64,000 nt of DNA from CAVYGM01 sp963768025. Its GTDB lineage: Bacteria; Bacteroidota; Bacteroidia; Cytophagales; Spirosomataceae. Below are positions 45,283-52,839 of the stretch, one piece after another (position 1 is the first letter of the stretch; each line of letters starts with the position of its first letter). A program made the position numbers and the translations under genes. Below the pieces are notes generated by a model. The model had not been told where the DNA came from and did not search any database. It was given only the letters and a program-made list of their open reading frames with translations. The stretch spans positions 496,001-560,000 of the forward strand of contig CAVYGM010000026.1 in assembly GCA_963768025.1 (NCBI GenBank). The letters run 5' to 3'.

Positions 45283-46566
45283 TTAGGTTTTTAATTTCTT
45301 CTTCTTCGCCGCCGGAAACAGGATGTTGTTCAAGATAAGCCGGTACCCCGCTGAATTTGGATGGAGGTTGAGGTCCGTGGGTTCTTCGCCGATCCGGTGC
45401 TGGTAGTCTTCGGGATCATGTCCCCCAAAGAACGTGAAAAAGCCTTTCCCGTAGGTACTGTGGATGTACCGCGCCTCACCCGCCGATTTGGTTTCGGCCA
45501 TGGTCACTACTTCGGGCTTGATGTACCCATTCTTGAAGGCAGTCGTTTGTCCCAAAAATCCCTTAATAAGGGTTTTGTGGTTTTGGGTAAGCATGGTGGG
45601 AATGGGGTCCCATTTGGCCGAGAACTGAAACAAGGTAAAGTAGTCGTTCGATTCATTCAAGCCCCGTTCCTGAGGTTGGTTGTCAATGGTCGAAAACTCA
45701 ATTTGAAAAGGATCGGTATACGCTTTGAAATCCTTGAAAGCGAAGGTTTTGTCGTAATCCAGCTTATTGTTCACGTTCGGGTCGGCCGGGTCGCCATCGT
45801 AGGGTGAGTCCACGATATCAATCCCTTCGGCTGCCAACGCCAGGTCAAACGTATCGGTGGCGTTGCACATGGCAAACATGAAGCCTCCGCCCGCCACAAA
45901 CTCACTGATTTTTTTTACCACGGCCAGTTTCATGAGAGAAACTTTCGAAAAATTGAATTTCTCGGCGATTTGCTCTGCTTCCCGTTTCTGTTCCCGGTAC
46001 CAAGGGTAGTCTTTAAAGTGGAAAAATTTGCCGTACTGACCCGTAAAATCTTCGTGGTGAAGGTGAAGCCAGTCGTATTCCGGAAGTTTTCCTTTCAGTA
46101 CATCTTCGTCGAACACGACATCATAGGGGATTTCGGCGTAGGTAAGGACCATGGTGACGGCATCGTCCCAGGGTTGTTTGGATTTGGGTGAATAGACGGC
46201 AATGCGAGGGGCTTTCTGTAATTTTACAGCGTCCATATTCGCATCGGGGGACGAGATGTCAGACATGATCTGGCTGGCCTGACCTTCCGAAATTACTTCG
46301 AAACTTACACCTCTAATGGTCATTTCGGTTGCGAATTTTTGGGTGTAGGTTACCATAAAACTCCCGCCCCGGTAATTGAGCAACCAATCTAGTTCGGTAT
46401 TGTACGCTTTCAATACCCAAAAGGCCACACCGTATGCTTTTAAATGATTTTTTTGGGAGTCATCCATCGGAATTAGCAAACGATTTGCCATCGAGTGGAC
46501 AGAAATTCCTAAAAAAATGATAAGCGGAACAAACAGCCGTATCATCGGTTTGATTCTTTCACGCAT
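45283..46566 (-). CDS. conserved Bacteroidota exported protein, glutamine-amidotransferase-like
   Basis: A 427-residue protein with a signal peptide (IRLFVPLIIFLGISVHSMA). The mature N-terminus NRLLIPMDDSQKNHLKAYGV and LDWLLNYRGGSFMVTYT are typical of a conserved Bacteroidota family that databases often label asparagine synthetase B. No PP-loop ATPase motif and no N-terminal Cys amidotransferase are visible, so that name is not supported. The middle (IAVYSPKSKQPWDDAVTMVL to WLHLHHEDFTGQYG) and ISEFVAGGGFMFAMCNATDT resemble a class I glutamine-amidotransferase-like alpha/beta fold. A KGFFTFFGGHDPEDYQH segment lies near the end. Function unknown, probably periplasmic. Start uncertain: an ATG at 46545 is as good as 46566. 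Confidence 0.8.
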   Translation of the reverse strand: MRERIKPMIRLFVPLIIFLGISVHSMANRLLIPMDDSQKNHLKAYGVAFWVLKAYNTELDWLLNYRGGSFMVTYTQKFATEMTIRGVSFEVISEGQASQIMSDISSPDANMDAVKLQKAPRIAVYSPKSKQPWDDAVTMVLTYAEIPYDVVFDEDVLKGKLPEYDWLHLHHEDFTGQYGKFFHFKDYPWYREQKREAEQIAEKFNFSKVSLMKLAVVKKISEFVAGGGFMFAMCNATDTFDLALAAEGIDIVDSPYDGDPADPNVNNKLDYDKTFAFKDFKAYTDPFQIEFSTIDNQPQERGLNESNDYFTLFQFSAKWDPIPTMLTQNHKTLIKGFLGQTTAFKNGYIKPEVVTMAETKSAGEARYIHSTYGKGFFTFFGGHDPEDYQHRIGEEPTDLNLHPNSAGYRLILNNILFPAAKKKKLKT

Positions 46567-46652
46567 CCTGTGCAGCTTTACTTTAAATATAATGTACTCG
46601 ATTCTCATAACGAAATATATATAAATATTGTGCAAATAGCACTACGCTGCCC

Positions 46653-47898
46653 ATGAATATTAAAGAAAATATTAGCGAAGGTCTACGGTCAATCCAATCC
46701 AATATGCTCAGAACCGTTCTCACGGCGCTTATCATCGCTATTGGAATTACCTCGCTGGTTGGTATCCTGACGGCTATTGACGGGATTCAAAGTTCAGTCA
46801 ACAGCAGCTTTGCCGATTTGGGGGCCAATACCTTTAATATTCGGAATTTCATCAACGAAAACAGAAGATCCAGCGGGAGGCAGGACAAACGATTTAAGGT
46901 GATCAATTACCATGATGCCAAGATTTTTGCCTCCAAATTTAGAGAGGATTACAAAGGAAATGTTTCGCTTTCGGCTCGGGTAGGGGGGGCTATTCAGGTA
47001 AAATACCAATCAGAGAAGACCAATCCTAACGTTTCCATCATTGGCATTGACGAGGAGTATTTGGCTTTGAAGGGATATAAAGTGGATCAAGGGCGAAATT
47101 TTTCAAAAAACGATCTGGAAAATTCCCTTAATGTGGCAATCGTCGGCCAGGAACTGGTTAAAAATCTGTTTCCAAAAGAAAACCCGATCAATAAAGTGAT
47201 CAGTTTCATGGGCAGGCAATTCAAGATCATCGCGGTGCTCGAGAAAAAAGGGTCCATGGGCGGTGGTACTGGCGCTGACCGGCTCATCCTGGTTCCGTTA
47301 GAGACGGGCCGTGCCCTGGCGGCAAACCGAGCCCTGACCATCGAGATCACGGCTTCGGCCCCCCAGGCCACCAACGGGGACATGATCATTGAAGAAGCCA
47401 GGGGCCTCATGCGGCGGATCAGAGGAGATGAACTGGGGAAGCAGGATTCCTTTGGAATCGAACGTGCCGATGAACTAGCCAAAAATTTTGATGAAATTTC
47501 CGGGTATTTGCGCATTGGTGGTTTTGGGATCGGAATTATTACCCTTTTGGGAGCTTCCATCGCGCTGATGAATATTATGCTGGTAAGCGTTACCGAGCGC
47601 ACCCGGGAAATAGGGATCCGTAAATCGCTTGGGGGCTACCCCAAAAGTAATCCGGATTCAGTTTTTGATTGAGGCCATCGTCATTTGTATCATTGGCGGT
47701 ATCATTGGCCTAATCCTGGGCATTGGCATCGGGAATGTGATTTCTACTACCATTAGTGAAAAAAGCGCCTTCATAGTACCCTGGCTGTGGATGAGCCTCG
47801 GGATTTTAGTGTGTGTAGTGGTGGGGGTACTTTCTGGAATTTATCCCGCTATAAAAGCCTCACGCCTAGACCCCATCGAGGCCTTGCGCTACGAATAA
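46653..47898 (+). CDS. MacB-type ABC transporter permease, one frameshift
   Basis: About 414 residues after correction. An N-terminal membrane segment follows ISEGLRSIQSNMLRTVLTAL. A large periplasmic MacB core domain runs to about residue 270 (NVAIVGQELVKNLFPKENPI, FKIIAVLEKKGSMGGG). Three C-terminal membrane segments include LLGASIALMNIMLVSVTERT and REIGIRKSLG. There the frame breaks at the G5 run 47631-47635; removing one G gives ATPKVIRIQFLIEAIVICII and the end GIYPAIKASRLDPIEALRYE, the standard family C-terminus. MacB-type permeases work as mechanotransmitters for lipoprotein, antibiotic or peptide export. No ATPase or membrane-fusion gene is adjacent. Confidence 0.88.
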
Positions 47899-47920
47899 AC
47901 AAATATTTTCCGGGGAGGGC

Positions 47921-47950
47921 TTGTGAAATAGCCTAATCCAGCTAATTTTG
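47921..47950 (+). promoter_or_regulatory. Bacteroidota-type promoter of tRNA-Leu
   Basis: TTG at 47921-47923, 19 bp of spacer, then TAATTTTG at 47943-47950. This matches the Bacteroidota TTG/TAnnTTTG consensus exactly and lies 23 bp before the tRNA, where transcription would be expected to begin. Confidence 0.65.
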
Positions 47951-47973
47951 CAATCCCAAAGCAGAAACAACAT

Positions 47974-48057
47974 GCCCGGATGGCGGAATTGGTAGACGCG
48001 TTGGTCTCAAACACCAATGAGGTTACACTCGTGCCGGTTCGACTCCGGCTCCGGGTA
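47974..48057 (+). tRNA. tRNA-Leu (anticodon CAA)
   Basis: An 84-base type II tRNA. The acceptor stem GCCCGGA pairs with TCCGGGT (G-U at the first pair), the D arm is GGCGGAATTGGTAGACGC, the anticodon arm is TTGGT-CTCAAAC-ACCAA, giving anticodon CAA, and the T arm has GGTTCGACTCC. A long variable arm between them (TGAGGTTACACTCG) is as expected for leucine tRNA. CCA is not encoded. A terminator follows directly. Confidence 0.95.
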
Positions 48058-48066
48058 CACTGGGAA

Positions 48067-48102
48067 CAAAAAAGCCCTCGGCGATTAGCTGAGGGCTTTT
48101 TG
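48067..48102. terminator. bidirectional rho-independent terminator
   Basis: AAAAAGCCCTC and GAGGGCTTTTT form an 11-bp perfect stem around an 11-base loop, with A- and T-runs on the two sides. It ends the tRNA transcript and also serves the convergent sugar dehydrogenase gene. Confidence 0.88.
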
Positions 48103-48122
48103 TTGTTGTAGAAGGGCAAGTC

Positions 48123-49310
48123 CTATACTTTATTTTTTGGGCTAATCCGGACTACCTTGCCCGAATTTTCCAATACAACGTAGATATTTCCATCCGGTCC
48201 CTGACGTACATCCCGTACCCGGCCCAACTTATCGAAAATTACTTCCCGACTCACGACCTTATTTTTTTTCATCGTCAGGTGCTGGAGGTACATAAATTTG
48301 AGGGAACCGACGAGCAAATCACCATTCCATTCGCGAAAGGCAGGATTGTTGATAAAAGTCATACCGCAAGGGGCAATGGAAGGCTTCCAATACACCACCG
48401 GCTGTTCCATGCCGGCTTTGGCGGTATCGTTGGAAATGATGCTGTTGTCGTAGTCAATACCGAAGGTAATTACGGGCCAACCGTAGTTATTGCCCTTCTC
48501 TACGATATTAAGCTCGTCGCCCCCTTGCGGACCGTGCTCGTGCTCCCACAGTACCCCGGTGGTGGGGTTCATCACCATTCCCTGCGGGTTGCGGTGACCG
48601 TATGACCATATCTCCGGCTTGGCGTCGGAGGTCTTCACAAAAGGATTATCCGTGGGAATGCGTCCATCTTCGTGCAGGCGTACCACTTTGCCCTGAATAC
48701 GACTAAGATCCTGCGATTTCTCCTTTTGTCCCCGTTCCCCTACCGATAGGAAAACATATCCCTTCTTATCAAATACAATCCGACCACCATAGTGGGGGTT
48801 TGATTTCACATTGGGCATGGCTTTATAAATCATTTTCACGTCGGTGAGCGCGTGATCGTTGAGTTTTGCCCGGAGGAGGGCGGTATTGGCCCCTTCATCG
48901 TCCCCGGCCTCTCCGGCTGCTTTGGGAGAGGAATAGCTTATGTAAATCCATCCGTTGGAAGCGTAGTCAGGATGCAGGTTTATATCCAGCAGACCGCCTT
49001 GGCCTTTGTACAGAATCGGCGGAAGTCCGGTAATTTCCTGCGGATCGAGTACACCGTTTTTTACCAGCCTGAGTTTTCCAATCCGCTCGGTCACCAGCAT
49101 GTCCCCATTGGGAAGAATAGCACTGGCCCAGGGCATTTTTAATCCGCTGGCCACGGTGTCCACCATCAGGTCCGACTCAGAAAAAGCAGCTGCCGGGGAT
49201 TTTTCCTCGTTCGGCGTCGTGGTGCTCATGAGCACCGTTGCCAGCGTAATCGCGATACCAGCCAGGGAAATGGGCAGGTATTTCTTGATTAAAATTTTGG
49301 TTGAATTCAT
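48123..49310 (-). CDS. PQQ-dependent sugar dehydrogenase (soluble aldose dehydrogenase type)
   Basis: A 395-residue periplasmic beta-propeller enzyme behind an N-terminal membrane segment (YLPISLAGIAITLATVLMST). LKMPWASAILPNGDMLVTER, GLLDINLHPDYASNGWIYIS, GGRIVFDKKGYVFLSVGERG and YGHRNPQGMVMNPTTGVLWE, HEHGPQGGDELNIVEKGNNY and GWPVITFG are the blades that bind PQQ and calcium in the aldose sugar dehydrogenase family. The last blades are FINNPAFREWNGDLLVGSLK and VRDVRQGPDGNIYVVLENSG. It should oxidise aldoses in the periplasm. PQQ synthesis genes are not in the window. The gene appears intact. Confidence 0.92.
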   Translation of the reverse strand: MNSTKILIKKYLPISLAGIAITLATVLMSTTTPNEEKSPAAAFSESDLMVDTVASGLKMPWASAILPNGDMLVTERIGKLRLVKNGVLDPQEITGLPPILYKGQGGLLDINLHPDYASNGWIYISYSSPKAAGEAGDDEGANTALLRAKLNDHALTDVKMIYKAMPNVKSNPHYGGRIVFDKKGYVFLSVGERGQKEKSQDLSRIQGKVVRLHEDGRIPTDNPFVKTSDAKPEIWSYGHRNPQGMVMNPTTGVLWEHEHGPQGGDELNIVEKGNNYGWPVITFGIDYDNSIISNDTAKAGMEQPVVYWKPSIAPCGMTFINNPAFREWNGDLLVGSLKFMYLQHLTMKKNKVVSREVIFDKLGRVRDVRQGPDGNIYVVLENSGKVVRISPKNKV

Positions 49311-49380
49311 ATACGTATTGGCATTAAAGTGAAAATCAAGTTCTTACCACCAGTAAAGTAAAGGAGCGGGTGGTTTATAC

Positions 49381-50400
49381 CTACTTAACCAGGTGCAATT
49401 CAGTCAGCTGCTCCGAAATAAAGCCCAGTTCATCGGGTGTTAACTCAATATCCATGGCGGCGGCATTTTGCAACGCTTGTTGAGAATTACGCGCACCTAC
49501 CAGGGCGATGGTAATACCGGGTTGTTCTACCGTCCAGCGGAGGACCAACTGGCTCAGCGTAGCGTTTTTGTCGTCGGCTAAGGGTTTGATTTTATTTAAA
49601 AACGCATCAACCCTACTCAGGTTCTCATCTTTGAAAAAATAAAGACTGGCGCGATGGTCATCCGGCGCAAAGGTATGTCCGGGTTTCATTTTGCCGGTAA
49701 GGAGTCCACGCTCCAGGGGGCTGTAAGCCAAAATAGCCTTCTTGTTTTCGACGCAGTACGGCACGGTTTCTTCCTCAATTCCGCGCTTCACCATACTGTA
49801 CGGTACCTGGTTCGACACCAGATTGATCGTCTCGGCGGCCACTTTCATATGGTTGGCCGAATAATTGCACACACCCGCATACCGAACCTTGCCTTGTTCG
49901 ATGAGCCGGCTCGCGGCTTCCATGCTTTCCTCGATGGGGGTAGTGGAATCGGGCCAGTGGATTTGGTAGAGGTCTATGTAATCCGTACCCAGGCGCTTCA
50001 AACTATCCTCACATTCTTTAAGGATACTGGCCTTACCGGCGTACCGGTAAATGTCAATTTCTTTGCCCGATGGATCTTTGCTGTGCATCGCAAAGTCACC
50101 TTTGGGCGAATCAAGATTCCACCTCATACCGAATTTGGTCAAGATCTGAACTTTGTCGCGGGGAATATCGCGAATGGCTTCTCCCACGATTTCCTCGCTC
50201 AGCCCCTGTCCGTAAATGGGAGCCGTATCAATGGAGGTCACGCCCACCTCGTACGATTCCCTTATGGCCTTCACGGCATCGCTGCGTTCAGTTCCGCCCC
50301 ACATCCATCCGCCGGCCGCCCAGGCCCCGAATGTTACGACGGAAAGTTCGAGATCAGAAGAATTGGCGGGGACCGAAAGGTTAATTTTCCTATATTGCAT
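49381..50400 (-). CDS. aldo/keto reductase
   Basis: A 339-residue cytoplasmic NADPH-dependent reductase. The catalytic tetrad is visible: Asp and Tyr in SIDTAPIYGQGLSEEIVGEA, Lys in VQILTKFGMRW, and His in YIDLYQIHWPDSTTPIEES. The cofactor part includes ILAYSPLERGLLTGKMKPG and the C-terminal QPGITIALVGARNSQQALQN. This is the layout of the AKR families that contain YajO and related broad-substrate carbonyl reductases. It is divergent from an HxlR regulator across 155 bp that contains an imperfect dyad, suggesting regulation by that protein. The natural substrate is not known. Confidence 0.93.
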   Translation of the reverse strand: MQYRKINLSVPANSSDLELSVVTFGAWAAGGWMWGGTERSDAVKAIRESYEVGVTSIDTAPIYGQGLSEEIVGEAIRDIPRDKVQILTKFGMRWNLDSPKGDFAMHSKDPSGKEIDIYRYAGKASILKECEDSLKRLGTDYIDLYQIHWPDSTTPIEESMEAASRLIEQGKVRYAGVCNYSANHMKVAAETINLVSNQVPYSMVKRGIEEETVPYCVENKKAILAYSPLERGLLTGKMKPGHTFAPDDHRASLYFFKDENLSRVDAFLNKIKPLADDKNATLSQLVLRWTVEQPGITIALVGARNSQQALQNAAAMDIELTPDELGFISEQLTELHLVK

Positions 50401-50498
50401 GGGCTTTCTAATTTGTTTGGAAATAAAAAGGCGCGGCCTTTAATAGCCCTACGCACTTTTATTGGTCTGGTATTTGCACAAATGAACAGATAATAGAA

Positions 50499-50534
50499 TA
50501 GTAAGACAATACCTACCTCAATTGTTAGTTACTA
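50499..50534. promoter_or_regulatory. candidate HxlR operator in the divergent intergenic region
   Basis: TAGTAAGACAAT and, 10 bp on, ATTGTTAGTTACTA form an imperfect inverted repeat whose outer (TAGTAA/TTACTA) and inner (ACAAT/ATTGT) halves match. It lies between the divergent aldo/keto reductase and HxlR genes, 22 bp before the HxlR start, so either or both promoters could be covered. Confidence 0.4.
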
Positions 50535-50555
50535 CCAGAAAAATAAGTCGTTTCT

Positions 50556-50912
50556 ATGAGAAAGTTAAGTTCAACAAATTTTCAGAATCAAACATTTTTG
50601 GAAGAGAAATGCGCCCTAAATGAGTTAATTCATTTGCTTAGCAAACGGTGGCTGACGGACGTTATGTTCAGTATTGAAGAGGGGAATACCCGATTTTCGA
50701 GTTTAAAAGAAGATCTCGAACACATTAGCGACAACATTCTGGCCGACCGCCTGAAGCTGCTGGAACAATACGGTCTGATCAACCGAAACGATAGTTTCCG
50801 GGAGGTACCCGCCCGAGTAGAATACTCACTGACTCCAATTGGCCTCAAACTAAGCGACCTGCTGGATGGGCTGTGTAAGTTTTCGGAGAATGAAATGGAG
50901 TTCCCTGCCTGA
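50556..50912 (+). CDS. HxlR family transcriptional regulator
   Basis: A 118-residue winged-helix DNA-binding protein. CALNELIHLLSKRWLTDVMF is the typical opening with Cys and the Lys-Trp pair. RFSSLKEDLEHISDNILADR with LKLLEQYGLINRNDSF is the recognition helix region, and EVPARVEYSLTPIGLKLSDL forms the wing. HxlR proteins often respond to aldehydes, quinones or redox stress through that Cys. The divergent aldo/keto reductase, sharing a dyad-containing intergenic region, is its most likely target. Confidence 0.9.
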   Translation: MRKLSSTNFQNQTFLEEKCALNELIHLLSKRWLTDVMFSIEEGNTRFSSLKEDLEHISDNILADRLKLLEQYGLINRNDSFREVPARVEYSLTPIGLKLSDLLDGLCKFSENEMEFPA

Positions 50913-50923
50913 TTCTGGCGGTC

Positions 50924-51634
50924 CTAATTTTTGGTAGTTTCGGCCAATACCAGCTGGGCTAGTTCAAAGGCATACTCATCAATGCGTATGCTGCCAATAT
51001 TGGCCTGAATCGCTACTACTACCTGCTCCTTGGGGTAGTTCATGATAAAACACCGGGTACCCTTTACGGTACCACTGTGCCCGTACCAGCTGCGCCCGCG
51101 GCTGTCTTTGCCCACAAACCAGAGCAGTCCCTGCCATTGGGGTACCTGAGTGGGATTGGGGGCACCTCGGAACGCCTTTTCGTATTTATTGAAATAGGGC
51201 GTGTACATTTTATCCAAGGTAGCGGGTTTTAGCAGCATGCCCCGATTTAGCGCCTCGGCCAATTTGACCATATCCTCCACGGAAGAAATAATCCCACCCC
51301 CGGCGTATTTGTAGCTCACATCCTCATAGGGAGTATTGATGAGTACGCCCGCCGCATCGCGTACGTACCCTTTGCCCCGGTGGGGGACAATACGGGAGGG
51401 CACATCAAGACTGCTGGTGAGCATTCCGGCGGGTTGCCAGATGTTCCGCTTCATGTACTCTTCAAATCCAAGGCCTGACACCTTTTCCACAATTCCTTGC
51501 ATGAGATTGCTGGCAAAAGATGAGTAATTAAAATACATTCCCGGCTCAAACAGCAGGGGATCAATGCGAAACAGCGTGGACGCTTCTTCGAAGGTTATGG
51601 CTTTTGTGAAATTTAAAAAAAGGAAGGGTCGAAC
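50924..51634 (-). pseudogene. serine hydrolase (beta-lactamase/PBP4* family), 5'-truncated
   Basis: The open frame covers about 236 residues of the C-terminal two-thirds of a class C beta-lactamase-like serine hydrolase. Visible blocks: ASTLFRIDPLLFEPGMYFNY SSF (the Tyr motif), YAGGGIISSVEDMVKLAEAL, and the third motif WYGHSGTVKGTRCF. The family's N-terminal part with the catalytic Ser-x-x-Lys is missing: the frame meets a TAA at 51635-51637, and 9 bp further upstream lies the stop codon of the peptidase gene. There is no room for a start region. Unlike the single-base breaks elsewhere, several hundred bases are absent here. Either a real deletion or an assembly deletion; the product as written cannot be active. 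Confidence 0.75.
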
Positions 51635-51645
51635 TTAAGGTACCT

Positions 51646-52721
51646 CTACCTAGGGAAATAACTCGCCTGGATCAGCTCATTCACATTACCGAACCGTTTG
51701 TTTGGTTTGAGGTATTGACCCAGAAAATTGTACACTTTCAAGCGAATCTCCTTGGCGGCAAAGGTATCAATCCGGTCAAACGTGTGGCCACCGGGCATAT
51801 CCTTGTAGATTTCGTATTCGAATTTCTTCCCTTCGGCTTTTAGAGCCTTTATCAGGTGCTCCACTTCCAGCACATTTACGTCCTCGTCGTTGGTATTGGT
51901 ATGAATCAATAGGGGAGTTTTGAGTTTCTCGGCATTCCAGGCGGGGGATCGGCGGCGGTATTCGTTTACGTTCTGATCGGCAGACTTGCCAATGTGGTAG
52001 TCGGCCGAGTACATGTCGCGGTAGCTTTGGGACTTGTACCCCATGCGGGCTATGAGGTCGCTCACGGGTACTCCCGCGTAGCCCACTTTGTAGTCATCGG
52101 GATGGTCGAAGAGGTTGAGCAGGGTAATAAGTCCCCCGTGGCTCCAACCCAGTATGCCTACCCGGTCTTTATCCACAAAATTGTAGTTTTTAAGAATATA
52201 GTGCCGGCTAACGTTTACGTCTTCTACTTCCAGTCCACCGTAGTCAATCTGGCGATAAAATCCGGCCCCGTACCCCGTACTGCCCCGGTAGTCTGCCGCT
52301 ACCACTATGTACTCCTGCACCATAAGCTCACGAATGATGTGGGAATATGAAGAGGCGAAGTTGCTATGAACACCGCCGTGGGGCAACACCAGTAAGGGGT
52401 ACTTCTTGTTCACATCAATGTTGGAGGGAATAAACACATAGGCCGAAACCGTACCGGATTTCTAGCTCCCTGCCCCGTGGGATTTTTGATAATGGCTGGT
52501 GGTGGGCCAGTAATGATCACCTCGTCTACGAAAGCCACATCACTCAATCGCTGGTGCCAGGTGACGTCGTCAATGGCTTTGTCGAGGTTGTCGAAACTAT
52601 GCCGCATGGATTCCACCTGCCTTTGTAAATCTTCCACTTGTGTCTCGAGCGAGGATTTCTCCTGGGCTATGCTGTCGGAAAAGGGTAAGAGCAGCAGTAA
52701 TATAAGTAGTTGTTGTTTCAT
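51646..52721 (-). CDS. prolyl-oligopeptidase-type alpha/beta hydrolase, one frameshift
   Basis: About 358 residues after correction. The N-terminal frame has a signal peptide (KQQLLILLLLLPFSDSIAQ) and a helical, coiled-coil-like part (SSLETQVEDLQRQVESMRHS), then VAFVDEVIITGPPPAIIKNP. The frame breaks in the A3 run at 52446-52448 by one missing base. The second frame is the catalytic domain: YPLLVLPHGGVHSNF, VAADYRGSTGYGAGFYRQID, nucleophile elbow VGILGWSHGGLITL, acid in HTNTNDEDVNVLEVEH and His in MPGGHTFDRID. The complete triad indicates an active secreted peptidase or esterase. The usual S9 beta-propeller is absent; only a short helical N-terminus replaces it. Confidence 0.87.
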
Positions 52722-52839
52722 GGTGAAGTGGGGTTAAATAAAAAATTCATTTACACCGTAACTAGGCGATAAGCGCAAGAATTTCACAAACCAATCTTTG
52801 CGCCTATCGCGTCTTTGCGGTGACTCTTTTATGCTTTTC

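Noticed and set aside
49654..50493. Plus-strand open frame of 279 codons
   Set aside because: Antisense to the aldo/keto reductase, which has its complete catalytic tetrad on the other strand.
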